From Gordonia araii NBRC 100433 (GTDB lineage: Bacteria; Actinomycetota; Actinomycetes; Mycobacteriales; Mycobacteriaceae), in contig NZ_BAEE01000091.1 of NCBI RefSeq assembly GCF_000241265.1, positions 1 through 38,273 of the forward strand: DNA of 38,273 nt, given 5' to 3'. The notes under the pieces were generated by a model. It ran no database searches. It saw only the letters and a list, made by a program, of their open reading frames with translations, and was not told the DNA's origin. The first letter of the stretch is position 1. Each line of letters starts with the position of its first letter. This document shows, one piece after another, positions 15,122 to 23,581 of the stretch. The position numbers and the translations under genes are program-made.

Positions 15122-15763
15122 CTAGAGCACCGTGTAACCGAGCTCGATGGCCGCCGTCGCTATCCCGGCGTGCAATCCCGGGTGCGACAGGGGCAGTGAC
15201 AACTCAGGTCGATCGGGCAACGCATCGCCTCCGCGTTCGAACAGCGCTACGCACGGACCGCCCGCGAATCGGCCGCGATAGGCGATCCCGTCGATATCGC
15301 CGTAGGCGGTGTGGATCGCGCGAGCCCACTCCTGGGCGATCCGGTGCGGGGCCGAATCCAGCGCGTACTGCGATCCGGCCCTGGTCAACCATGCGCCTCG
15401 TCCGATACCTCCGACGTCGAGGAGTCGCACTTTACGGGTGAAGCGCGCCGCCGTCAGGTAGGGCGTGCCGTGGAAGCGGTCGATCAGTCTGGTCTCTTGA
15501 AACACCTCGGCCAGCGCTCCGCGCGGCTCGGCCGCCCCGTACCAGATCCCGTATTCGTCGTGGATGCCCAACGGCCTGGGATGGTGGTCGAACCTCAGGA
15601 CGGGACCCCATGTCCGCGGAAAGTTCCACGGCAGCACGTGCTCGCCGGCGGACGCATGGACGCGCCACACGATCTCCGACGGCAGGCCGATGATTTCCTC
15701 GCGCCGCACCCCGAGTTCTTTGAGTTTCTCGACGGTGGGCGGGCCGGCTAGACCGTCGACCAC
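15122..15763 (-). CDS. RES-domain toxin (NAD+ phosphorylase/hydrolase family, MbcT-like)
   Basis: A 213-residue protein resembling RES-type toxins, which deplete NAD+ in known members such as MbcT and ParT. Family landmarks are the Arg in EIVWRVHASAGEHVLPWNF, the Glu region YGAAEPRGALAEVFQETRL, and DGIAYRGRFAGGPCVALFER. In most RES proteins the last motif carries a Ser just before the Arg (YRSR-like); here that position, residue 164, is Gly. GTG at 15763 is chosen so that the protein begins just inside the 3' end of the upstream antitoxin-like gene (16-bp overlap), typical of a toxin-antitoxin operon. Activity is uncertain given the Ser-to-Gly change. Confidence 0.85.
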   Translation of the reverse strand: MVDGLAGPPTVEKLKELGVRREEIIGLPSEIVWRVHASAGEHVLPWNFPRTWGPVLRFDHHPRPLGIHDEYGIWYGAAEPRGALAEVFQETRLIDRFHGTPYLTAARFTRKVRLLDVGGIGRGAWLTRAGSQYALDSAPHRIAQEWARAIHTAYGDIDGIAYRGRFAGGPCVALFERGGDALPDRPELSLPLSHPGLHAGIATAAIELGYTVL

Positions 15764-16380
15764 GATGCGGCATCCACCAGGTCGAGCACATGCTGCAGCT
15801 CGTCGTCGGTCACCGGCGCCCGCGTGAGGAAATCGGCGATCGACTGCGGGTTGCCGCCAGCGCGCGTCAGCGACGGCTGCGGGACGGTCAGAATCTTGTG
15901 CACTTCGAGCGGGTGCGAGTCGGGGCGAAGCCGGGCGATGACCTTGTCCATGTGCGGCACGATGCCGCTGGGCGAGAACTGGGCGGCCGGCATCAGCCGG
16001 CGGTCTCCCCAGAGGAACGACCACAGCGTGCGGGCGGCGATGCGCTGGCGCACCCGCGCGGTCGAGACGCCGAGTCGCTCGGCCACCTCGCCCACCGTCA
16101 GCGACGCCGAGATGATCTGCTGTAGCTGCACGTCACGCTGGACGGTCATGACGGCAACCGCGCCGGGCCTCTCGTGAAAGCCATGGTCGGAGAGCAATTT
16201 CTCGTCGTGATACGAAAGCGAAGCGTTGGGCACCCCGCCATCGGCGGCCAACGTCTCGAGTACTCCGACGAGCGCTGACCGCTCGACGCTGAGCCCGGTC
16301 ACCGCATGCAGGGCGTCTTCGAAGCCCAGCTCGCCCGACAGGTACCGCTGGATCGGTTCGAACGACGATGCCGAGGTCAT
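15748..16380 (-). CDS. HTH antitoxin-like protein partnered with the RES toxin
   Basis: A 210-residue protein upstream of and overlapping the RES gene. A central helix-turn-helix, LTVGEVAERLGVSTARVRQR, should bind DNA and resembles MerR/excisionase-type helices. The C-terminal part (MDKVIARLRPDSHPLEVHKI to DDELQHVLDLVD) has the size and position of the toxin-binding domain in Xre/MbcA/ParS antitoxins, though the sequence match is weak by eye. The N-terminal 80 residues have no known domain that I can name. The ATG at 16380 has GGAGGGG about 5 nt upstream. By analogy with MbcA-MbcT, it should neutralise the toxin and repress its own operon. Confidence 0.8.
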   Translation of the reverse strand: MTSASSFEPIQRYLSGELGFEDALHAVTGLSVERSALVGVLETLAADGGVPNASLSYHDEKLLSDHGFHERPGAVAVMTVQRDVQLQQIISASLTVGEVAERLGVSTARVRQRIAARTLWSFLWGDRRLMPAAQFSPSGIVPHMDKVIARLRPDSHPLEVHKILTVPQPSLTRAGGNPQSIADFLTRAPVTDDELQHVLDLVDAASWSTV

Positions 16381-16395
16381 GCCCCTCCTAGCTCG

Positions 16396-16411
16396 GTAAC
16401 CGTAGGCTTAC
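16396..16411. promoter_or_regulatory. Candidate autoregulatory operator of the RES toxin-antitoxin operon
   Basis: A small inverted repeat, GTAA-N8-TTAC, lies 16-31 bp upstream of the antitoxin ATG in the 60-bp gap before eccC. Antitoxins with HTH domains usually bind such sites. The arms are short and may occur by chance. Confidence 0.3.
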
Positions 16412-16440
16412 ATCACCTAAGACGCTAGCACTGCCGACTG

Positions 16441-19400
16441 CTATTCGGAGTCTTGGAACAGCGGCGGGAGTTTCGCGATCTGGATCATCTCCGACCCGCG
16501 GGACCGGGAGATGTACTCGCCGCGGCCGGGCGGCAGCTGCTGCATCTTGGTGCGGCCGACGATATTGCCCTCGTCGCGGTCACCGCTCATCAGGAGGATG
16601 TCTCCCGACAACTCCTTGATCTTGCCGAGGACCTGGTCGTAGAGGGCACGGCCGATACCGCCCGAGCGACGACAGACGACCAGCCGGAGTCCGACGTCGC
16701 GCGCCTGCGGCAGGATGTCCCCGAGCATCGTTAGCGGGTTGCCCGCGGACGTCGCCACCATGTCGTAGTCGTCGACGAGGATGTAGACGTTCGGTCCCTG
16801 CCACCAGTTGCGGTCGCGCAGCTGGGCCGGCGTCACGTCAGGTCCAGGCAACCGGGCTTTAAAGTACTCGGTGAGCTGGGCCATCATCGGACCCAGCGCC
16901 TGGTTCGACGTCGCGTACCCGGCGAGATGGGCGCCTTCCACGGCACCCAGCATCGTGCGCCGGTAGTCGACGAGCACGATCTTGGTCTGCTCGGCGGTGC
17001 CGTTCTCCATGAGTCCCATGGCGATGTTGCGCAGCAGTGTGGTCTTTCCGGACTCGTTGTCGGCAAACGCCATGAGCAGCGGCTGCGCTTCGAAATCCAG
17101 GATCATCGGGCTCAACTCGTTCTCGCCCAATCCGATCGGGACCTGATGCGGCGCCAGCGTGCGCCCCGACTCGCCCACGCGGCGCAACACCTCCGACCGC
17201 GACAGCTGAAGATCCAGACGGCGCACCAGGCGGGCATGGCGCCCCCGGTAGAACTCGGACAGCTCTGCGGCGGCCGCCGCACCACCGGCCGAGAGGGTCT
17301 CCGGGTTGGAGTCGCCGTCGAGTCGGGGCAACCCGACGAGCAGGTGCAGTTGCTCGGCACTGATACCGCGCCCGGGGCGCCCCGCCGGTACCAGCGAGGC
17401 CACCTTGCGGCCCATCTCCGAATCGAGGGCGTCACCCAGCTTGAGTTCGATGCGCGAACCCATCATGTCCTTGACGGCCGGGCGCATCTCGGCCCAGCGC
17501 GACGTCGTGAGCACGACGTGGATACCGAACGAGAGGCCTTGGCTGACCAGTGAACCGACCGTTGCCTCCAAGCCCTCGTACTCGGCGCGGAACGCGGCCC
17601 AACCATCGATGACCAGGAACACGTCGCCGAATGCGTCGGCCGATAGCGGATCGTTGGCCCGCACCTCCGGCGGCGCCGACCACATCGCGGCTTTGCGCTG
17701 GCGGAAGTCGCGCATGGATTCGATGCCCAGGTCGTGGAACAACTGCTCGCGTTCGCGCATCAGCGTCGCGAGTTCGGCGACCGTTCGCCGCACGCCGTCG
17801 CTGTCGGCTCGCGATGCCACACCGCCGACGTGGGGGACTCCGCTGACGCCGGCAAGCGATCCGCCACCGAAGTCGAGGCAATAGAACTGGACCTGTTCCG
17901 GCGTGTGCGTGGCGGCGGCGGACACGATCAATGTGCGGATGGTCGTCGACTTACCCGATTGCGGGCCACCGACGACGGCGACGTTGCCCGCCGCGCCGGA
18001 TACGTCGATGGTGAGGATGTCGCGGCGCTGGTCGTACGGCCGGTCGAGCACGCCCATCGAGAACTGCAGCGGCCCGAGAGTGCCCAGTGAGTCGTGCCAG
18101 TCGGACTCGCCGACGAGCATGTCGACGGTGGGCGACTCGTCCAACGGCGGCAGCCACACTTCGTGCGCGGCGCGGCCGTGTCCGGCCAACCGGCCGACGA
18201 CCACGTCCAGCAACGTCGGCCCGATCCCGCCCGGCGAAGAGGGTTCGGGCGTCGCCTCCAGTTCGTCGAGGTCGGGAAGAGCGACCTTCTTCTTCGGAGT
18301 GACGTTCGCGGTGAGCGTCTCGGCTTCCTCGTCCCAGTCGATGGGGACCGGCGACGCGGTGAACAGCTTCATCTTGCTGTTGCCCGGGCCGGTGCTCTCG
18401 GTGCCGTCCTCCTCGCCGGGCGTCGTGTACGGCCCGGATACGTAGCAGGTGTTGAAGCGCAGCGGTTCCGACGAGTCGCACTTGAGATAGGCGGAACCGG
18501 GGATCGACGGCAGGTGGTAGGCATCGGGGACGCCGAGCACCGAGCGGGACTCGTTGGCCGAGAACGTCTTGAGGCCGATCCGGTACGAGAGGTGCGAGTC
18601 GAGGCCGCGGAGCTTTCCCTCCTCGAGCCGCTGCGAGGCCAGCAACAGGTGCATGTGCAGCGAGCGCCCGAGTCGCCCGATCATCACGAACAGCTCGGCG
18701 AAGTCCGGCTTCTGCGACAGCAGCTCGGAGAACTCGTCGACGACGATGAACAGCGCGGGCAACGGATCGAGCTGCGCTCCGGCCTGGCGCGCCTTCTCGT
18801 AGTCGCCGACGTTGGCGAAATTGCCGGCCGAACGAAGCAGTTCCTGGCGGCGGTTGATCTCGCCGGCCAGCGCGTCGCGCATACGGTCGACCATTGCCAA
18901 CTCTTCTTCGAGGTTGGTGATGACGGCGGCGACGTGCGGTGCCGAGTCGAGCCCCAGGAAGGTCGCGCCGCCCTTGAAGTCGACGAGCACCAAGTTGAGC
19001 GCATCCGGCGAGTGCGTGGTCAGCATCGAGAGCACAAGGGTGCGCAGAAACTCCGACTTGCCCGATCCGGTGGCACCGATGCACAACCCGTGCGGGCCCA
19101 TGCCGTTCTCGGCCGATTCCTTGATGTCGATCTCGACGGGCGTTCCGCTCTGCGAGACGCCGATCGGAACGCGCAGGCGCTCGCGCGGTGTACGGGGGCG
19201 CCAGACGACGTTGGGGTCGATGCGCGACGCATCGGGGATCTTCAACAGCGACATCAGCCCCGGATCGACGGGAGCATCGTCGTGGTCAAGACTGATGATC
19301 TGCGCGGCAGTGGCGATCCGGTAGCGTGCCAGCCCGCGCGCGAACACCTCGGCGTCGGCGACGGGCGCAAGATCGATGTCGGCGAAGACGTCGAGACCGA

Positions 19401-20583
19401 AAGGCGTCCGCGCACCGATCTTTCCCTTCTCCACCACGAGCTGCAATCCACGCCGAACCGCGAGCCCGTCCTTCGGGGCGGACAGGTCGATGATCGACAC
19501 CGAATCCATGCCGGCATCGCTGATCAGCGTCTCGTCGCCGTTGACGTAGCCGTCGTCGATGATGACGACGATCTGCTTGCGGCCCGCGGTGGGCGGCGCG
19601 GTCCGGGAGAATCGGCCGCGTTCCATGAACTCCGGCGCGATCGCCTCCTCGAACTCGGCGAGCGAGCCGTAGATGAGCCGAGTGGGTCCGACGGCATCTC
19701 GTGCGGTGGGGTGCTGAACGTGCGGCAGCCACTTCGCCCACGACCACGCGTCGGCCTCCGGATCGGCGCACACGATCCCGACCATCACGTGGTCGGGGCC
19801 GTGGAAGGCGCACAACTCCATCACCATCGCGCGGGCCAGCCCCCTGGTCTCCTGCCGAACGCCTTCGATGTTGATCGCCGGGAAGCTGCGCAGCGACACC
19901 GCCGTCGGCAACGCATGCACGACGGCATGGGTGCGCACGAACCGCCGCAGTGCCACGGTCGACACCGGTTCCAAGTCCTCCAAGGGCCCGGTCTCGGGCG
20001 GCATCAACCGGGTGGCGAGGCGCTGGCTTCCGACGCCGAGCCGGACATGTCCGAAGTCGTGATCGGCGGGGCGGCGTTCCCACATGCGCCGCGTGCCCAG
20101 GATCGCCGGCAGTGCTTTCGGTTCCGGGTGACTCCATTCGAGCGCGTCGCGCTGCGCTTTTCCGGTCGTGTGCACCTCGCCGCGAACCTGGCCCAGGTAG
20201 CGGAAGTAGTCCTTGCGCTCCTCGTTCAGCTCGGCAGCGCCCTTGCCGCTCCGGCCGGCGCCGCCCATGAACATGCCCAGGGTCGACATGATGAGGATCA
20301 TCGGGAACATCATCATCATCGGGTTGGTCAGCATCGACCGGCCGCCGACGGTGAACATCAGGGCGATCATGCCGACCACGGCGATGATCATGATCACCGG
20401 GAGCAGTTTCATCAGGATGTTGCCCGGAATCACGCGCGGAATGTCCGGTGGCGGCTGAAGGTTCACCTCGCCGCCCGGCGATCGGGGTGGCGAGATCCGG
20501 GGCCGTCGGACGAATCCAGTCGTGGCCATGATCCCCCATTCGATGGTCTGGTCTGCTGGCGCAGGCTGGTCCATCGTAGTCAT
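16441..20583 (-). CDS. eccC: ESX type VII secretion FtsK/SpoIIIE-type ATPase EccC (unsplit)
   Basis: Motor ATPase of the ESX membrane complex, which recognises and drives substrates. It is about 1380 residues in a single chain, like EccC2, EccC3 and EccC5, not split as in ESX-1. Two membrane helices (LLPVIMIIAVVGMIALMF and a Met-rich MMMMFPMILIMSTLGMFMGG) are followed by three FtsK/SpoIIIE domains. Walker A loops are GATGSGKSE (Lys near 508), GGPQSGKST (Lys near 878) and ADNESGKTT (Lys near 1180). Walker B-like strands are FIVVDEFSE, FLVIDGW and YILVDDYD; only the first has the Asp-Glu pair. ATG 20583 has AGGAGA 9 nt upstream; ATG 20529 with GGGGGA is an alternative. It is divergent from eccD. 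Confidence 0.96.
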   Translation of the reverse strand: MTTMDQPAPADQTIEWGIMATTGFVRRPRISPPRSPGGEVNLQPPPDIPRVIPGNILMKLLPVIMIIAVVGMIALMFTVGGRSMLTNPMMMMFPMILIMSTLGMFMGGAGRSGKGAAELNEERKDYFRYLGQVRGEVHTTGKAQRDALEWSHPEPKALPAILGTRRMWERRPADHDFGHVRLGVGSQRLATRLMPPETGPLEDLEPVSTVALRRFVRTHAVVHALPTAVSLRSFPAINIEGVRQETRGLARAMVMELCAFHGPDHVMVGIVCADPEADAWSWAKWLPHVQHPTARDAVGPTRLIYGSLAEFEEAIAPEFMERGRFSRTAPPTAGRKQIVVIIDDGYVNGDETLISDAGMDSVSIIDLSAPKDGLAVRRGLQLVVEKGKIGARTPFGLDVFADIDLAPVADAEVFARGLARYRIATAAQIISLDHDDAPVDPGLMSLLKIPDASRIDPNVVWRPRTPRERLRVPIGVSQSGTPVEIDIKESAENGMGPHGLCIGATGSGKSEFLRTLVLSMLTTHSPDALNLVLVDFKGGATFLGLDSAPHVAAVITNLEEELAMVDRMRDALAGEINRRQELLRSAGNFANVGDYEKARQAGAQLDPLPALFIVVDEFSELLSQKPDFAELFVMIGRLGRSLHMHLLLASQRLEEGKLRGLDSHLSYRIGLKTFSANESRSVLGVPDAYHLPSIPGSAYLKCDSSEPLRFNTCYVSGPYTTPGEEDGTESTGPGNSKMKLFTASPVPIDWDEEAETLTANVTPKKKVALPDLDELEATPEPSSPGGIGPTLLDVVVGRLAGHGRAAHEVWLPPLDESPTVDMLVGESDWHDSLGTLGPLQFSMGVLDRPYDQRRDILTIDVSGAAGNVAVVGGPQSGKSTTIRTLIVSAAATHTPEQVQFYCLDFGGGSLAGVSGVPHVGGVASRADSDGVRRTVAELATLMREREQLFHDLGIESMRDFRQRKAAMWSAPPEVRANDPLSADAFGDVFLVIDGWAAFRAEYEGLEATVGSLVSQGLSFGIHVVLTTSRWAEMRPAVKDMMGSRIELKLGDALDSEMGRKVASLVPAGRPGRGISAEQLHLLVGLPRLDGDSNPETLSAGGAAAAAELSEFYRGRHARLVRRLDLQLSRSEVLRRVGESGRTLAPHQVPIGLGENELSPMILDFEAQPLLMAFADNESGKTTLLRNIAMGLMENGTAEQTKIVLVDYRRTMLGAVEGAHLAGYATSNQALGPMMAQLTEYFKARLPGPDVTPAQLRDRNWWQGPNVYILVDDYDMVATSAGNPLTMLGDILPQARDVGLRLVVCRRSGGIGRALYDQVLGKIKELSGDILLMSGDRDEGNIVGRTKMQQLPPGRGEYISRSRGSEMIQIAKLPPLFQDSE

Positions 20584-20675
20584 CGGGTAGATTCTCCTGC
20601 GAACCGACGTCGTTCCGATGTCGCCGCGGACGCGCGCCACCGCGCGGTCACCACGAGGACCAGGGGGTCAACGCG

Positions 20676-22169
20676 ATGCCTGTCAGTGATCCACTCGCTG
20701 ATCTGGACCAATCGGCCAGTGGAGCCGACCCCGAGCTGACCCGCATCTCGGTACTCGGCGGAAATACGCAGCTCGACATCGGGCTACCGGGATCCGTGCC
20801 GATCAGTAGCCTCCTGGCCGACCTGGTCGCGCTGATCGAATCGCGCAACCCCGACCTCACCGAGCGGGAGAACGAAGCGCACACCGACGTCACCCGCCAC
20901 CACTGGGTGCTGGGCCGGGTCGGCGCCGATCCGATCGACTCGTCCCGGACGCTGGACGAGGCCGGTGTGGTCGACGGCGACCTGCTTGTCCTGCGTTCGG
21001 TCGACTCTCGCGAAGCCCCCGTCCTCTTCGACGACGTCATCGACGCGGTCGCCCAGCTCAACAGCACCAACTTCCCGTCGTGGACGGTGGCGACGGCCCG
21101 CACCATGGGATATTGCGTCGCGATGATCGCGTGCGTCCTCGCGGGCGTTGCGCTGCTGTTCACACGCGCGCACACCGATGCCTGGTGGCCGGGGTTCGCC
21201 GCGGTCGGCGCGGGTATCGCCTTCCTCGTCGCCGCCATCATCACGGCCCGCTACTACCGCGATTCGACGACCGCGACCGTGCTGTGCACGTGTGCGCAGC
21301 CGCTGGTCTTCGCCGGGGCGATGGTGCTCACCCCCGGGTCTTACGGCGCTCCCCACCTGCTCTTCGGCGCGGCGGCGTCGCTGCTCACGGCAGTGATCGC
21401 CTACCGGACGACCGGTGCCGGCCCGATGGTCCACGCTGCGGTCATCACGGGCGCGATTCTCGGTATCGGCGCCACGGGAATCTCCGCGCTGTGGCACACC
21501 GAGCCGGTGAACATCGGCGCCGGAATGGCCGCCGTCGGATTCCTGCTCGTTGCCACGGCGGCGCGTTTCACGATTTTGCTCGCACGTCTCCCGCTGCCTC
21601 CGGTGCCCACCGCCGGTGCTCCGATCGATCCCATCGAAGAGGACGTCCGGCCGACCATCGAGGGCATCGGCGCGATCGGCGCCATGGCGCTGCCGTCGGC
21701 GGGGGCCCTGGAACGCCGCGCCAAGACCGCGAACGCCTATCTCAGCGGCATCCTGATCGGGGCGACCGGCATCGCGGGCATCGGCGCCTTCCTGGCCGCC
21801 GACCCGACCAACGGCTTCCAGTGGAAATCCGGTGCGCTGGCGATCATCATCGCGATCGTGCTGGCCCGGCGCGGCCGCGCCTATAGCGACGTCACGCAGG
21901 CCGCGGTGCTCATCGGCGGCGGCGCCCTGACCTTCGCCGCCTTGATGATCGGCTACGCGACGTCCAGCACCACCGGCGCCCTCACCGCGTTCGGCCTTCT
22001 CGTCGGGCTCGCCATTCTCGGTGCGGTCACCAGGGTGATCGGCGACGGCGAGGGATTCTCCCCGGTCGCCAAACGCACCGGGGAGATCATCGAGTACATC
22101 CTGGTCGGACTCATCGTCCCGCTCGCGTTCTGGGTGATGGACGTCTACGGGTATGTCCGGGATCTCTAG
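20676..22169 (+). CDS. eccD: ESX type VII secretion membrane channel component EccD
   Basis: Polytopic component of the ESX core complex. The 497-residue protein starts with a ubiquitin-like cytosolic domain (RISVLGGNTQLDIGLPGSVP to about residue 100). About eleven hydrophobic helices follow, beginning VATARTMGYCVAMIACVLAG, with a cytosolic linker (PIDPIEEDVRPTIEGIGAIG) between the sixth and seventh. This matches known EccD architecture. ATG at 20676 has AGGGGGT about 8 nt upstream. The gene is divergent from eccC across 92 bp, and its last 17 bp overlap the mycP start, so EccD and MycP are probably translationally coupled. Confidence 0.95.
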   Translation: MPVSDPLADLDQSASGADPELTRISVLGGNTQLDIGLPGSVPISSLLADLVALIESRNPDLTERENEAHTDVTRHHWVLGRVGADPIDSSRTLDEAGVVDGDLLVLRSVDSREAPVLFDDVIDAVAQLNSTNFPSWTVATARTMGYCVAMIACVLAGVALLFTRAHTDAWWPGFAAVGAGIAFLVAAIITARYYRDSTTATVLCTCAQPLVFAGAMVLTPGSYGAPHLLFGAAASLLTAVIAYRTTGAGPMVHAAVITGAILGIGATGISALWHTEPVNIGAGMAAVGFLLVATAARFTILLARLPLPPVPTAGAPIDPIEEDVRPTIEGIGAIGAMALPSAGALERRAKTANAYLSGILIGATGIAGIGAFLAADPTNGFQWKSGALAIIIAIVLARRGRAYSDVTQAAVLIGGGALTFAALMIGYATSSTTGALTAFGLLVGLAILGAVTRVIGDGEGFSPVAKRTGEIIEYILVGLIVPLAFWVMDVYGYVRDL

Positions 22170-23568
22170 CGGCGCGCGGCGCGGGCTGCGCCTGCTCGCT
22201 GCTTCGGTCGTGCTCTTGACACCGTCGCTGGTCACGGTGCCCTCCGCCGCGGCCCAACAGCCGCCGAAGGTCAACCCGAAACAGCTCAACCTGAACCCGC
22301 CGGACCGGGCGCCGGACCCCACCGAGCAGAAGCTGGTGTGCGGCAAGCCCTTTGCGAGTTCGGCGGCCACACTGCGCGACCCTTCCGATGCTCAACAGCT
22401 ACTCGAGATCGACCAGCTGCATTCCTTCGCCACGGGCGCCGGACAGCGGGTGGCGGTCATCGACACGGGCGTCAAGCCGAGTTCGCGGTTCGGGCGGGTG
22501 CTCCCGGGCGGCGACCTGGTCAGTTCGTCGAACGGGCTCGACGATTGCGACGGCCACGGCACGATCGTCGCCGGAATCATCGCCGCGAAGGCGCGGCCGA
22601 ACTCGGACGGGTTCGTCGGGGTGGCCCCCGGCGCGACCCTGATCTCGATCCGCCAGACCAGTCTCTCGTTCGCAGCGAAGAATTCGGCGCGCAACGAGAG
22701 TCCGGCACCGATCGCCGACACGAGCTACGGCAACGTTCTCACGCTGGCCTGGGCCGTGGTCAAAGCCGTCAAGGCCGGTGCCGACGTCATCAACATCTCC
22801 GAAGTCGCGTGTGCACCCGCCGGCACCGCGATGGGCGACGGCCAGCTGGGTGCCGCCCTGCGCTACGCCCATTCACGCAACGTGGTCGTCGTGGCCGCCG
22901 CGGGCAACCTCGAAGGCAACTGCAAGCAGCAGAATCCGTATCCGACATTCGCGAATCCCGACACGGCCGGATGGGACAACCTGCAGACCATCGTCAGCCC
23001 CGCCTGGTACGACGACTACGTGCTCACCGTGGGCGGTGTCGATTCGAAAGAGGGCCAGCCCGCTCCGTTCAGCGTTCACGGGCCGTGGGTGGACGTCGCC
23101 GGACCGGCTACCGACATCGTCAGCGTGGGCACCGACGGATCGGCGGTCAACCGCCAGCAGGGCAAAGACGGTCCGATCAGCATCGATGGCACCAGCTTCT
23201 CCACCCCCTACGTCGCCGGCCTCGCCGCCCTGATCAAGCAGCGGTATCCGGGAATCAGCGCCGACGACGTCGTCAAGCGCATCATCGGCACCGCACACGG
23301 CCCGGGTGCGGTGCGGGACCCCGCCGTGGGCTACGGCGTCGTCGATCCGCTGGCCGCCCTGACCACGCCGATGTCGGCCATTACGACTCCGGCCGAACGC
23401 AACACCGCGGTGTCGATGCCGCGCCCGGCACCCGTGCGCGACGGCTATGAGACGACGCGGAAGGTGGCACTCGCCGGCGCCGGCGGCAGTCTGGCCGTTG
23501 CTCTTGCCTACTGGCTGCTCACGATGCCGCGCCGGCGCCTGCGCGCACTCACCGAAGACGACTACTGA
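22153..23568 (+). CDS. mycP: Mycosin, ESX-associated subtilisin-like protease MycP
   Basis: Membrane-anchored serine protease that caps the ESX complex and stabilises it. The 471-residue protein has a signal peptide (to about A34, ending PSAAAQ) and an N-terminal extension. The full subtilase triad is D104 in VAVIDTGVKPSSR, H135 in DDCDGHGTIVAGII and S348 in DGTSFSTPYVAGLAAL, with NVVVVAAAGNLEGNC carrying the oxyanion Asn. A C-terminal membrane helix (SLAVALAYWLL) and a short basic tail follow. The triad is intact, so activity is expected. It converges on eccB with 13 bp between the genes. Confidence 0.95.
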   Translation: MSGISSGARRGLRLLAASVVLLTPSLVTVPSAAAQQPPKVNPKQLNLNPPDRAPDPTEQKLVCGKPFASSAATLRDPSDAQQLLEIDQLHSFATGAGQRVAVIDTGVKPSSRFGRVLPGGDLVSSSNGLDDCDGHGTIVAGIIAAKARPNSDGFVGVAPGATLISIRQTSLSFAAKNSARNESPAPIADTSYGNVLTLAWAVVKAVKAGADVINISEVACAPAGTAMGDGQLGAALRYAHSRNVVVVAAAGNLEGNCKQQNPYPTFANPDTAGWDNLQTIVSPAWYDDYVLTVGGVDSKEGQPAPFSVHGPWVDVAGPATDIVSVGTDGSAVNRQQGKDGPISIDGTSFSTPYVAGLAALIKQRYPGISADDVVKRIIGTAHGPGAVRDPAVGYGVVDPLAALTTPMSAITTPAERNTAVSMPRPAPVRDGYETTRKVALAGAGGSLAVALAYWLLTMPRRRLRALTEDDY

Positions 23569-23581
23569 TTCGTCTCCGGCA

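Noticed and set aside
18094..20739. An 881-codon plus-strand frame opposite eccC
   Set aside because: It is the antisense of a strongly conserved ATPase gene, rich in Arg/His/Asp, and has no recognisable domain.
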